Assembly: GCA_002360295.1 (NCBI GenBank)
Contig: DEQI01000292.1
Coordinates: forward strand, 1-19,252
Source of the DNA: Planococcaceae bacterium UBA3370
GTDB lineage: Bacteria; Bacillota; Bacilli; Bacillales_A; Planococcaceae
Direction: 5' to 3'
DNA: 19,252 nt
Every line of letters begins with the position of its first letter. The first letter of the stretch is position 1. Shown here piece by piece: positions 7,481 to 15,778 of the stretch. Below the pieces are notes generated by a model. It ran no database searches. It was given only the letters and a program-made list of their open reading frames with translations, and was not told where the DNA came from. A program made the translations under genes and the position numbers.

Positions 7481-8359
7481 ATGAAAGAAATGAAAGGCGA
7501 TCGCGCGTTTACGATCTTTAACTATATTTTCTTAAGTATCGTAACGATTATTGTACTGTATCCGTTGCTATTTGTAGTAAGTGCTTCACTTAGCAACCCG
7601 CAGTATGTGTTATCAGGTGATGTATGGCTTTGGCCAAAGGAATTTACGGTTGAAGCGTACAAAAAAGTGTTTCAAAATCCGGACATAATTAATGGGTTTA
7701 TTAATACATTGAAGTACACTTTTTTTGGAACTTTGTTAAATATTGTGATGACCATTTGTGCAGCCTATCCACTCTCACGTAAAGGTTTGAAAGGTAAAGG
7801 TTTCATAATGGCATTTATGGTATTCACGATGTTTTTCGGTGGAGGATTAATCCCAACATATTTATTAATCCGTGACTTAGGTATGATTAATACGTTTTGG
7901 GTCATGATTATTCCAAATGCCGTTGCTGTATGGAATATTATTATTATGCGCACATTCTTCCAATCAATTCCTGATGAATTAGAGGAATCTGCCATGATTG
8001 ATGGAGCTGGGCACTTCCGCATTTTATGGACCATTATCCTTCCACTATCATTGCCTGTAATGGCGGTTATGGTTTTATTTTATGCGGTAGGACATTGGAA
8101 CTCATATTTTCAAGCATTGATTTATTTGCAAGACCAAAGCAAGTTTCCGCTTCAACTGATACTGAGACAAATCTTAATTCAAGGGCAAGTAGATGATATG
8201 ATTCAAGCAACCTCAGAAACTTTTTTAGCACAACAGCTTAGTGTTGAAGGATTGAAATATGCTGTGTTAATTGTTGCCAACCTACCAATGCTTATGCTTT
8301 ATCCGTTCTTACAAAGATACTTTGTAAAAGGTGTCATGATTGGTTCATTAAAAGGTTAA
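7481..8359 (+). CDS. ABC sugar transporter permease, YtcP/LplC type
   Basis: The true start is ATG 7481, with AAAGGAG at 7466-7472. An in-frame GTG at 7448 lies inside the previous gene and has no ribosome site. The 292-residue protein is the second inner-membrane half, with six segments (first about 13-35) and an EAA loop ELEESAMIDGAGHFRILWTI at 166-185. The C-terminus FVKGVMIGSLKG is typical for the family. It lies 13 bases after the first permease, consistent with 1:1 production. No ATPase gene accompanies the pair; LplABC-type importers usually share one MsmX-like ATPase encoded elsewhere. Confidence 0.92.
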   Translation: MKEMKGDRAFTIFNYIFLSIVTIIVLYPLLFVVSASLSNPQYVLSGDVWLWPKEFTVEAYKKVFQNPDIINGFINTLKYTFFGTLLNIVMTICAAYPLSRKGLKGKGFIMAFMVFTMFFGGGLIPTYLLIRDLGMINTFWVMIIPNAVAVWNIIIMRTFFQSIPDELEESAMIDGAGHFRILWTIILPLSLPVMAVMVLFYAVGHWNSYFQALIYLQDQSKFPLQLILRQILIQGQVDDMIQATSETFLAQQLSVEGLKYAVLIVANLPMLMLYPFLQRYFVKGVMIGSLKG

Positions 8360-8377
8360 AGAATAGGAGAGATTTTA

Positions 8378-9994
8378 ATGACTGTAAAAAAGAAGCGTGT
8401 ATATGGTGTAGTAGCAAGTATGATGTTAGCGGCAAGCATTTTAGGAGCTTGCTCGGAAAATAATGAAAAAGAAGCAAGTACAAGCGGAAATCTCGATAAT
8501 TTGAATGAAACAGGCATGCCAATTGTGAAAGAAAAAATTGAAGTAGATGGGTTTGCAGCAAAGTTCTTTGCTTCACAAGATTGGAATAATTTAATGCTAT
8601 GGCAAGAGTACGAAAAAATGTCTAATATCCATATTAACTGGACAACAGTTCATACAGAAACATTAGCAGAAAAGAAGAACTTACTAATGGCTGCTGGGGA
8701 TTATCCAGAAATCTTCTTTGCATCAGCATTTTCAAAAACGGATTTAATTAAGTACGGTCAGCAAGGTGTATTCCTTCCATTAAATGACCTTATTGATAAA
8801 TATGCGCCGAATTTTAAAAAGGTGTTAGAGCAATACCCATCTGTAGCGCAAGGTATTATTATGGCTGATGGCAATATTTATGGTTTCCCAGCAATCTATG
8901 ACCCAGCGTTTGAATCGCTACGTTATGGAGCACCTTGGATTAATCAGCAATGGCTAGACAAATTAGGATTAGAATCTCCTGAAACAACGGAAGAATTATA
9001 TAACGTCTTGAAGGCCTTTAAAGAAAACGATCCGAACGGTAACGGTAAAACGGATGAGTATGGCTGGGGAGTTGGTTATGGAGTCTACCAATATATTAAC
9101 TTCTTAAAAGGTTCATTTGGTTTGAACAAACAAGGGGCGATGAACGCGAACTTAGATTTTAAAGAAGGTACGGAAGAATTCCGATTTGTTCCAACAACTG
9201 ACGAATACAAACAATTGCTTGAATATTTAAACAAATTGTATAGTGAAGATTTATTATATAAAGAAGTATTTACTACAGATCCTCAAAGCTTTTCAGCTGA
9301 AGCATCTAACGGAAATTTCGGTATGCTAAGCTCAATAGATCCAAAAGAATTATATAAATTAGATGATTATGTAGGTGCACAAGTGTTAGAAGGCCCTAAC
9401 GGTGATCGACAATATACAGCGATGGGGAATGGTCTAGGGAATTTAGGGATGTTTGTTTTAACAGATAAAGTGAAAGAACCTGAGGCAATGATACGTTGGA
9501 TAGACCATCTATACGGGGATGAAGGAACAAAAATGTTTTTCATGGGCTTTGAAGGGGTAACGTATGAAGAAGACGCTTCTGGTAATTTTAAATATTTAGA
9601 TACGATTACAAATAATCCAGAAGGTAAAAACATGGACCAAGCTATCAGTGACTACCTAACATGGCCAGGGGGCTACTACCCTGGAATTGTTACACGAAAA
9701 TATTTCCAAGGGGCAGAATCAAAAGAAAACTCAGTTAACAATTCGAAGCAAGTAAAACCATATGCGTTAAAAGATGAAGATATTCTTCCAGGTTTAAACT
9801 ATACATTAGAAGAAAATGACGAAGTAGTCGCTATCATAACGGATATTCAAACGTATGTAGATGAGATGACAGCAAGCTTTATTACAGGTAAAGCAAGCTT
9901 CGATAAATGGGATGAATATAAGAAAACGATTGATAAAATGGGCTTAGAGAAGTATTTAGAAATAGCACAAAGGGCATACGACCGTACTAAATAA
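8378..9994 (+). CDS. Sugar-binding lipoprotein, LplA type
   Basis: The 538-residue extracellular solute-binding protein starts with a basic signal peptide. It has a lipobox LGAC with the acylated Cys25, so it is anchored to the outer face of the membrane. A short calcium-loop-like motif DPNGNGKTDE lies at 218-227, as often seen in this family. The body contains many aromatic residues suited to sugar stacking. The ribosome site is GGAG before the ATG. It follows the permeases by 18 bases and supplies them with ligand. The size (over 500 residues) matches LplA-type proteins, which favour oligosaccharides or glycosides. GalNAc-containing ligands are inferred from the downstream catabolic genes. 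Confidence 0.92.
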   Translation: MTVKKKRVYGVVASMMLAASILGACSENNEKEASTSGNLDNLNETGMPIVKEKIEVDGFAAKFFASQDWNNLMLWQEYEKMSNIHINWTTVHTETLAEKKNLLMAAGDYPEIFFASAFSKTDLIKYGQQGVFLPLNDLIDKYAPNFKKVLEQYPSVAQGIIMADGNIYGFPAIYDPAFESLRYGAPWINQQWLDKLGLESPETTEELYNVLKAFKENDPNGNGKTDEYGWGVGYGVYQYINFLKGSFGLNKQGAMNANLDFKEGTEEFRFVPTTDEYKQLLEYLNKLYSEDLLYKEVFTTDPQSFSAEASNGNFGMLSSIDPKELYKLDDYVGAQVLEGPNGDRQYTAMGNGLGNLGMFVLTDKVKEPEAMIRWIDHLYGDEGTKMFFMGFEGVTYEEDASGNFKYLDTITNNPEGKNMDQAISDYLTWPGGYYPGIVTRKYFQGAESKENSVNNSKQVKPYALKDEDILPGLNYTLEENDEVVAIITDIQTYVDEMTASFITGKASFDKWDEYKKTIDKMGLEKYLEIAQRAYDRTK

Positions 9995-10106
9995 TAAAGT
10001 AAAGCTTCAGAGGGCTATTTTTTAGTCCAATGGGGTAATACAAGTAAAGAGATTTGTAATGTTGAACTTCCTTCTTTACTTTAAATTATCATCATTTGAA
10101 AATCGA

Positions 10107-10132
10107 CAAGCACGGCCTATAAGCCGTGCTTG
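10107..10132 (+). terminator. Intercistronic hairpin after the lipoprotein gene
   Basis: CAAGCACGGC (10107-10116) pairs perfectly with GCCGTGCTTG (10123-10132) across CTATAA, then GAATTTCT. The U-tract is imperfect, so it may be a partial terminator or a 3'-end stabiliser giving extra transporter mRNA over catabolic mRNA. A weaker GGGCTA/TAGTCC hairpin lies at 10012-10028. Confidence 0.55.
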
Positions 10133-10160
10133 GAATTTCTATTGTAAGGAGGCTAAGTAA

Positions 10161-10826
10161 ATGAGATTGGATGGATGGAAAGGGAAAATATATTGGACTG
10201 TTGAATTGATCACATTATTAGCCGTTTTGCAGTTAATGTGGATTGCTTTAAGCATCCTTGGGCTTGTTTTATTCGGTATTACACCTGCAACCGTAGCGAT
10301 GTTTACAACATTACGCAAAAGGCTTCAAGGGGAAGATGATTTAAAACTACTTGTGAAAACCTATTGGAGAACATATAAAGTAGAGTTTATTTCGTCGAAT
10401 AAAATAGGCATTATTATCATTGGTATCGGCTACTTTTTGACAATTAATTTCCAAATTATTTCGATGTTTCATGGTACAACAGGTTTACTATTGCTTACCT
10501 TATTTGTGACAATAAGCATTTTATATGGCGTAATGGTATTGAATATTTTTCAAATTTACGCTCATTATGAATTACCTTCTATTCGATACTTTGCTGTTTC
10601 GATTTTATTTAGTGTATCGTATCCGCTTCAAATGATTGGGTCTATTGTAGGGCTTGCTATATTCTATCGAATTTTTAGCTGGATTCCAGGTTTGCTGCCG
10701 TTTTTCGGCGTGAGTTTAACTGCTTTATTTTTAACTTGGATGTCATCACATATTTTCAAAAAGAAAGAAGAAGCTGAGAATCAAATAAAAGCAGCGCATT
10801 ATCCTAGTGAAGAGGTGACATTTTGA
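10161..10826 (+). CDS. DUF624 (YesL-like) membrane protein
   Basis: A 221-residue integral membrane protein with about five helices. It has the DUF624 style segment FGITPATVAMFTTLRKRLQG near residues 37-57, then a cytoplasmic stretch and a charged tail. In B. subtilis the related YesL sits beside the YesOPQ sugar importer, and such proteins recur in LplABC-type operons. Their biochemical role is unknown; a transporter accessory role is inferred from context. A strong AAGGAGG precedes the ATG. Its TGA overlaps the TTG start of the next gene, so the two are translationally coupled. Confidence 0.85.
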   Translation: MRLDGWKGKIYWTVELITLLAVLQLMWIALSILGLVLFGITPATVAMFTTLRKRLQGEDDLKLLVKTYWRTYKVEFISSNKIGIIIIGIGYFLTINFQIISMFHGTTGLLLLTLFVTISILYGVMVLNIFQIYAHYELPSIRYFAVSILFSVSYPLQMIGSIVGLAIFYRIFSWIPGLLPFFGVSLTALFLTWMSSHIFKKKEEAENQIKAAHYPSEEVTF

Positions 10827-12010
10827 ATAAGACAACATGGATAATTCATGCCAACATTGTGATGGAAAATGCTGTTGTAACGAATGGCTTTTTACAAATA
10901 GTGGGAGAAAAAATCGCGGAAATCGGCCAAATGAAAAATTGCCCACCATTATCAGGAGCAGGAAAGATAATTGACTGTCAACAACAGGGCTATATTATTC
11001 CTGGCATGATGGAACTCCATGTTCATGGCGCTGTAGGGTGTGATTTTATGGATAGCGATATCGACAGCTATGCAAAAATAGCTAAATATTTGGCGAGTGA
11101 AGGTGTAACTTCCTTTTTAGCAACGACTATGACGTGCCCTATGCCTGAAATAGAGGCTGCCATTGATGCACTTGCTTCTTATCAAAAAGACCAGCCTGAA
11201 GCAGTAGCTAAAATGCTAGGCATTCACCTGGAAGGGCCGTTTATAAATCAAGCTAAAAAGGGCGCACAACCAGAAGAAGCGATAGTAAAGCCAGATGTTA
11301 AGCAATTTAATCAATTGTATGAGAGATCGAATCAATCCATTAGCCTAGTCACATTTGCACCTGAAGAAGATGTAAATTTTGAATTACTGCAAACGTTAAA
11401 AAGTAAAGGTGTGATTGCTTCTATCGGTCACTCCGATGCTAACTATGAAATGACGATTCGTGCAATCAAAGCAGGTGTCACACATGCTACCCATTTATTT
11501 AACGGAATGAGGGGGATCCATCACCGTGATCCTGGTGTTGCTGGTGCAGTTTTATTAGAAGATGATGTATATGTAGAAATTATTCCAGATAATATCCATT
11601 TCCACAAAGACTTATTGTGGATGGTTCGTAAATTAAAAGGCTTGGAGCGTATGCTAGTCATTACAGATGGAATACGTGCAAAAGGAATGCCAGATGGTAT
11701 ATACGCTTTAGGTGGAGAAGAAGTTGAAGTGGTTGATAATCGTTGTATTCAACGTAAAACCGGATCCTTAGCAGGGAGCGTCTTACATATGAATACAGCA
11801 AGGAAAAACATAGAGGAATGGCTACAGCTATCCATAATTGAACAAACTCACCTTGTTTCTTTAAATCAAGCAATCCATTTAGGAATGGCTGATCATAAAG
11901 GCTCGCTCGCTGTTGGTAAAGATGCCGACATTGTTTGGCTTAATGCTGAGGGCGAAATAGAAAAAACTTTGTGCCTAGGTATTGTGGCCTTTGAAAAGAA
12001 TGGGAATTGA
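10823..12010 (+). CDS. nagA: N-acetylhexosamine-6-phosphate deacetylase (NagA/AgaA)
   Basis: A 395-residue amidohydrolase that removes acetate from a GlcNAc-6-P or GalNAc-6-P type substrate in the cytosol. Key motifs are visible: HVHG (66-69), HLEGPF with Glu137, GHSD with His203, THLFNGM with His224, and the catalytic Asp282 in ITDGI. The usual Asp of the DxHxH motif is Glu64 here (MELHVH). The start is TTG at 10823, overlapping the preceding stop as TTGA, with GAGGTGA seven bases upstream and the product beginning MNKTTW. The kinase, deaminase and aldolase genes downstream suggest GalNAc-6-P as substrate (an AgaA role); sequence alone does not separate the two. Confidence 0.9.
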   Translation: MNKTTWIIHANIVMENAVVTNGFLQIVGEKIAEIGQMKNCPPLSGAGKIIDCQQQGYIIPGMMELHVHGAVGCDFMDSDIDSYAKIAKYLASEGVTSFLATTMTCPMPEIEAAIDALASYQKDQPEAVAKMLGIHLEGPFINQAKKGAQPEEAIVKPDVKQFNQLYERSNQSISLVTFAPEEDVNFELLQTLKSKGVIASIGHSDANYEMTIRAIKAGVTHATHLFNGMRGIHHRDPGVAGAVLLEDDVYVEIIPDNIHFHKDLLWMVRKLKGLERMLVITDGIRAKGMPDGIYALGGEEVEVVDNRCIQRKTGSLAGSVLHMNTARKNIEEWLQLSIIEQTHLVSLNQAIHLGMADHKGSLAVGKDADIVWLNAEGEIEKTLCLGIVAFEKNGN

Positions 12011-12051
12011 TATATCAATAGGAATCATTTGGATTAAATGATATATTGATA
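12006..12051 (+). promoter_or_regulatory. Palindrome and nested hairpin before the regulator gene
   Basis: ATTGATATATCAAT (12006-12019) is a perfect 14-bp palindrome. TATCAATA (12013-12020) also pairs with TATTGATA (12044-12051) around an inner stem ATCATTT/AAATGAT (12024-12030 and 12036-12042). No T-run follows, so an operator or RNA-processing site is likelier than a terminator. It ends 29 bases before the gntR-type start. Confidence 0.5.
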
Positions 12052-12080
12052 ACAAAACCTAGAAGAAGGATGCGTAAAAA

Positions 12081-12812
12081 ATGAAACCGTTAGATCAAGC
12101 TAGTGTAATCCCATTATATCATCAGTTGAAACAAAGATTATCTGCGAAGATTCAATCGGGTGAGTGGAAACCAGAAGATAAAATTGATTCTGAAAATCAA
12201 TTAATGGAGATATTTCATGTGAGTCGTAACACTGTAAAGAAAGCAATCGAAGAATTAGTACAAGAAGGAAGATTGTATCGTATTCAAGGAAAAGGTACTT
12301 TTGTTTCGAAGCCAAGATTTGAACAATCACTTGGTGGTTTTTATAGTTTTAGTCGTGTACTTCAAGAGAAGGGCCTAAATCCACGAGATGAAGTACTAAT
12401 CATTCAAGAAGTGTATCCATCTACAAAAGTGAGGAACAATCTTGAATTGGAAGAAGATGAACAAGTCATTGAAATGAAGCGATTACGCTTTGCAGATAAT
12501 GAACCCATAGTATTGGAGTCTTCTTTTTTACCTAAAAGTATTATAAGAGATACTGAAATATTATATGAAGTAAGTTCCTCTTCCTTGTACAGCTTATTAG
12601 CACAGCGTTTTGATGTCATTGTTGTGAAAGCGAGAGAAGCTTTTGAGCCAGTCCTTATAAAGAAGGAGGAAGCCCGCTTGCTAAAAACAGAAGCAGGAAA
12701 ACCAGCTTTATTATTAGAACGTACGGCCTTTGATACATTAGGAAAACCAGTTGAGTTTTGTATTTCGATTGTAAGAGGCGATCGCTGCCGCTTTTATACA
12801 GAATTGAACTAG
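12081..12812 (+). CDS. GntR/HutC family transcriptional regulator with UTRA domain
   Basis: The 243-residue protein has a winged helix-turn-helix at residues 10-76: PLYHQLKQRL, then FHVSRNTVKKAIEELVQEG, then the wing RIQGKGTFVSKP. A UTRA ligand-binding domain occupies about 95-238. NagR/YvoA-type members bind an amino-sugar phosphate and release operators of amino-sugar genes. Its place inside the operon and the DNA repeats at 5193-5233 and 12006-12051 fit a local repressor responding to a pathway intermediate such as GalNAc-6-P or GalN-6-P; the ligand is inferred. The ribosome site is AGAAGGA. A weak hairpin follows. Confidence 0.9.
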   Translation: MKPLDQASVIPLYHQLKQRLSAKIQSGEWKPEDKIDSENQLMEIFHVSRNTVKKAIEELVQEGRLYRIQGKGTFVSKPRFEQSLGGFYSFSRVLQEKGLNPRDEVLIIQEVYPSTKVRNNLELEEDEQVIEMKRLRFADNEPIVLESSFLPKSIIRDTEILYEVSSSSLYSLLAQRFDVIVVKAREAFEPVLIKKEEARLLKTEAGKPALLLERTAFDTLGKPVEFCISIVRGDRCRFYTELN

Positions 12813-12838
12813 ACTCATAGTTTTTCTATGGGTTTTTA
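12813..12838 (+). terminator. Weak hairpin terminator or attenuator after the regulator gene
   Basis: ACTCATAG and CTATGGGT form an 8-bp stem with one G-U pair, a T5 loop and a TTTTTA tail. It precedes the aldolase gene and may lower read-through rather than stop it. Confidence 0.5.
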
Positions 12839-12882
12839 TGCATTGAATTATACCAACAACCCACCCAGGGAGGGGAAACATC

Positions 12883-13725
12883 ATGCCATTAGTGACAACG
12901 AAAGAAATGTTAGAGGATGCGTATAAACATCATTATGCCATTGGTGCTTTTGGAGCGCATAATTTAGAAATTATTAAAGCGGTTATTGCAGGTGCAGAAA
13001 AAGTAGGAGCGCCTGTCATTTTACAAACAACTTCAAGTACGTATAAATATGTTGAAATGCCTTATATGATTGCACTAGCTAAAACAGCAGCTGAACAAGC
13101 AAAAGTACCAGTAGCCTTGCATTTAGATCATGGTGAGTCATTCAAAGTGGTAATGGAGTGCCTACGAGCAGGCTATACATCGGTTATGATTGATGGTTCC
13201 TCTTTACCTTTTGAAGAAAATATACATCTTGTGAAACAAGTTGTAGATGCGGCAAGTGCGATACATGTACCTGTAGAAGCGGAGTTAGGTACAATTGGCG
13301 GTGTAGAAGATGATATAAATGTTGAAGAAAAAAGTGCATTTTTCACTGACCCTAAACTAGCAGAACGTTTTGTGAGAGAAACAGGTATTCAATCATTCGC
13401 GCCAGCTTTTGGAACGGCACATGGAAAGTATAAGCAGGAGCCTCAACTACAATTTGAGCTATTAGAAGAAATTCATCGTACTACTAATATACCATTAGTA
13501 ATGCATGGAGCATCCGGTGTATCAGAGGAAAGTGTACGTCACTCTTTAAATTACGGTATTGCGAAAGTGAACTTCTCAACCGAGCTAAAAGATTTATTTG
13601 CGGAGCAACTAAGAGCATTCTTTATAGAAAATCCGAATGAAAATGATCCGAGAAAGTACTTCCTTCCAGCACGAGAAGCGTTAATTAAGTTAGTAGAACA
13701 AAAGATTGTGATGCTTCAAAAATGA
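12883..13725 (+). CDS. Class II ketose-bisphosphate aldolase, probably tagatose-1,6-bisphosphate type (GatY/KbaY)
   Basis: A 280-residue zinc aldolase. The catalytic Asp82 and the zinc ligands His83, His180 and His208 appear in LHLDHGES, GTAHGKYK and MHGASG. These numbers agree with those I recall for E. coli GatY/KbaY. Further motifs are AELGTIGGVED (133-143) and KVNFSTELK (228-236). The reaction splits a ketohexose 1,6-bisphosphate into DHAP and glyceraldehyde 3-phosphate. Fructose-bisphosphate aldolases share the fold, but pairing with a LacC-type kinase and an AgaS-type protein favours tagatose bisphosphate. The ribosome site GGGAGGGG is strong. The TGA stop overlaps the next ATG (ATGA). 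Confidence 0.88.
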   Translation: MPLVTTKEMLEDAYKHHYAIGAFGAHNLEIIKAVIAGAEKVGAPVILQTTSSTYKYVEMPYMIALAKTAAEQAKVPVALHLDHGESFKVVMECLRAGYTSVMIDGSSLPFEENIHLVKQVVDAASAIHVPVEAELGTIGGVEDDINVEEKSAFFTDPKLAERFVRETGIQSFAPAFGTAHGKYKQEPQLQFELLEEIHRTTNIPLVMHGASGVSEESVRHSLNYGIAKVNFSTELKDLFAEQLRAFFIENPNENDPRKYFLPAREALIKLVEQKIVMLQK

Positions 13726-14660
13726 TCACGACTGTTACATTAAATGCTGCCATTGACCAAGTATATGAAATGAATACTCTACTAGTAGGTCAAACAAATC
13801 GTGTTATGCAAAAGTTTCAACAAGGTGGAGGAAAAGGGATCAATGTTGCACGTGTCATTACAGCACTTGGTGGCGACGTATTTATAGGTGGCTTTGTTGG
13901 CGGATTAAATGGAGAAAAAATTAAGACCCTTTTAATAGAAGAAAGACTTCAAACAAGTTTCATTCAAATTGAAGACGACAGTCGTATTTGTTTAACGGTT
14001 ACCAATCAAGAAAAAAAGGAAATGACAGAGCTTTTAGAAGAAGGACCAACAATTCAACAGCATGAGTGGGAGAAAATGCTGGATTGGATAGAACTGCAGG
14101 CTAACCATTCAGAATATTTTGTACTATCAGGTAGTTTGCCGAAAGGCGTGCCTACAGATGCTTATGCCACAATCATTTGCCTTTTAAAACAAAAAGGTGT
14201 ACGAGTGGCGCTGGATACGAGTGGAGAAGCACTGAAAAAAGGTATTGCGGCGTTACCCTTTGCTATAAAACCGAATGAAGATGAAATTAATCAATTAGTT
14301 GGGAAGCCAGTCAAAGGACAAGAGGATTTAATTGAAGCAGGTGAAAAACTACATGAGTTAGGCATTGAGCATGTTTGTTTTTCATTGGGAGAGAAAGGTG
14401 CTCTCTTTATTCATTCCTCAGGTGTTTATAAAGTGAATGCTCCAACGATCCAAGTAGTCAATACAGTTGGTAGTGGCGATGCTTTTTTAGGCGGACTCAT
14501 GTATAAACTTTCCCAAGGAACCGACTATTCAGAAGCATATAAATGGGCTGTGGCATGTGGCTCAGTCAATGCAGGAAATAAGGAAATTGCGAAAGTACAA
14601 AAGGAAGCTGTCAAAAGCTTATTAAAGGAACTACAAATTACTAAGATTAAAGAGAGATAG
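13722..14660 (+). CDS. PfkB family kinase, probable tagatose-6-phosphate kinase (LacC/1-phosphofructokinase type)
   Basis: The 312-residue ribokinase-fold enzyme begins MITTVTLNAAIDQVY. It has the substrate-side GGGKGINVAR motif (35-44) and the nucleotide/catalytic motif TVGSGDAF, with the base Asp253. This subfamily phosphorylates phosphorylated ketohexoses at C1; LacC makes tagatose 1,6-bisphosphate and FruK makes fructose 1,6-bisphosphate. No PTS fructose component is nearby, and the aldolase overlaps by four bases, so tagatose 6-phosphate is the likely substrate. The start has no clear ribosome site of its own, consistent with coupling to the aldolase. FruK activity remains the main alternative. 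Confidence 0.85.
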   Translation: MITTVTLNAAIDQVYEMNTLLVGQTNRVMQKFQQGGGKGINVARVITALGGDVFIGGFVGGLNGEKIKTLLIEERLQTSFIQIEDDSRICLTVTNQEKKEMTELLEEGPTIQQHEWEKMLDWIELQANHSEYFVLSGSLPKGVPTDAYATIICLLKQKGVRVALDTSGEALKKGIAALPFAIKPNEDEINQLVGKPVKGQEDLIEAGEKLHELGIEHVCFSLGEKGALFIHSSGVYKVNAPTIQVVNTVGSGDAFLGGLMYKLSQGTDYSEAYKWAVACGSVNAGNKEIAKVQKEAVKSLLKELQITKIKER

Positions 14661-14670
14661 GAGTTTTGGA

Positions 14671-15687
14671 ATGCACACATATAATGAGATTATGACTCAG
14701 GCTGAGAAGTTAAAGGCTACAAAGGCAATTGTTCAGTCGATGACCTTTAATGAAGATCAAGTAGACGTTGTTCTATTTACAGGATGTGGGACATCGTTTT
14801 ATTTAGCTATTGCAGCAGCACGTTATTACCAATCAGCTACAGGGGAATTTGCTGCAGCAGTACCGGCATCTGAGCTGTTTTTACACACAAGTACTCATAT
14901 ATTACCTAATAAAAAGTATCATATTATCGGTATTTCTCGCTCAGGCACAACTTCGGAAATTATTATGGCGCTAGAGCATTTAAAAGGCGCAAATAATATT
15001 CGTACAATGGCTGTTACGTGTAATGGGGATACACCAATGGCGAAAGCAGCAAATGAAGTTATTGCGTTAGATGATATTTCTGAAAAAAGCGTGGTCATGA
15101 CACAATCGTTTTCAAATATGTTATATGCTCTACAACTTTATGCAGCAAAAATCAGTAAACGTTCAGAACTGCTAGAGCAATTAGATAAAATCCCTACTCT
15201 TGTGAAAACAGCTTTAGCAAATGGTGAGTCATTAAAGCAAGTGACGGAAGATTTAACAAAAAAACGCTTTATCTTCTTAGGGTCAGGTGCTTATAACGGA
15301 TTAGCTAAAGAGGCAACATTAAAGCTGAAAGAAATGACACAAACAGAATGTGAAAGCTATTCGAATTTAGAATTCCGCCATGGTCCCATTTCTATTGTAG
15401 ATCAAGAAACGGTTGTCATTTTATTTACACAAAACGAAACGAAGAATTTTGATCAAGCGTTAATTAAAGATATTCAAAAGCTAGGTGGCTATGTAGTCGT
15501 AATCGGTACCGCTTTAGAAGATTTAGAGGCCGATTTAATTATGAAGCTATCAGAAGAAATAGATGACTTGAGCCGCCTTGTGGAAGCTGTGCCGTACTTC
15601 CAGTTGCTCGCCTATCAACGCGCCATCATCAAAGGCTATGACCCAGATAAGCCACGTAATTTAACACAAGTCGTAAACCTATCTTAA
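14671..15687 (+). CDS. agaS: SIS-domain amino-sugar-6-phosphate deaminase/isomerase, AgaS/NagB-II type
   Basis: A 338-residue protein of two SIS domains. The first has TGCGTSFYLA (37-46) and the phosphate-binding SRSGTTSE (89-96). The second has FLGSGAYNGLAKEATLKLKE and the GlmS-like EFRHGP loop. There is no glutaminase domain, so it is not GlmS. AgaS and NagB-II proteins convert hexosamine 6-phosphate to ketohexose 6-phosphate plus ammonia. In this setting galactosamine-6-P to tagatose-6-P is expected, linking the deacetylase to the kinase. It is somewhat shorter than E. coli AgaS. The ribosome site is GGAG, ten bases after the kinase gene. Confidence 0.85.
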   Translation: MHTYNEIMTQAEKLKATKAIVQSMTFNEDQVDVVLFTGCGTSFYLAIAAARYYQSATGEFAAAVPASELFLHTSTHILPNKKYHIIGISRSGTTSEIIMALEHLKGANNIRTMAVTCNGDTPMAKAANEVIALDDISEKSVVMTQSFSNMLYALQLYAAKISKRSELLEQLDKIPTLVKTALANGESLKQVTEDLTKKRFIFLGSGAYNGLAKEATLKLKEMTQTECESYSNLEFRHGPISIVDQETVVILFTQNETKNFDQALIKDIQKLGGYVVVIGTALEDLEADLIMKLSEEIDDLSRLVEAVPYFQLLAYQRAIIKGYDPDKPRNLTQVVNLS

Positions 15688-15778
15688 AATAGAACTTTAT
15701 ACAGAGGGGTTTTTAGTTCATCTGCTTTATAATGGATAATAAGGGAAAATACATGTGTATAAAATGGGTGGTGAAAAG

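Noticed and set aside
9996..10082. Long-range pairing AAAGTAAAG with CTTTACTTT, considered as a riboswitch or terminator
   Set aside because: Only 9 A-T-rich pairs around a loop of about 70 bases with no known aptamer features.
15723..15733. TATAAT with upstream TG as an internal promoter for the ROK gene
   Set aside because: No -35 match and the TG is not at extended -10 spacing. It remains possible in an AT-rich gap but is not supported enough to list.
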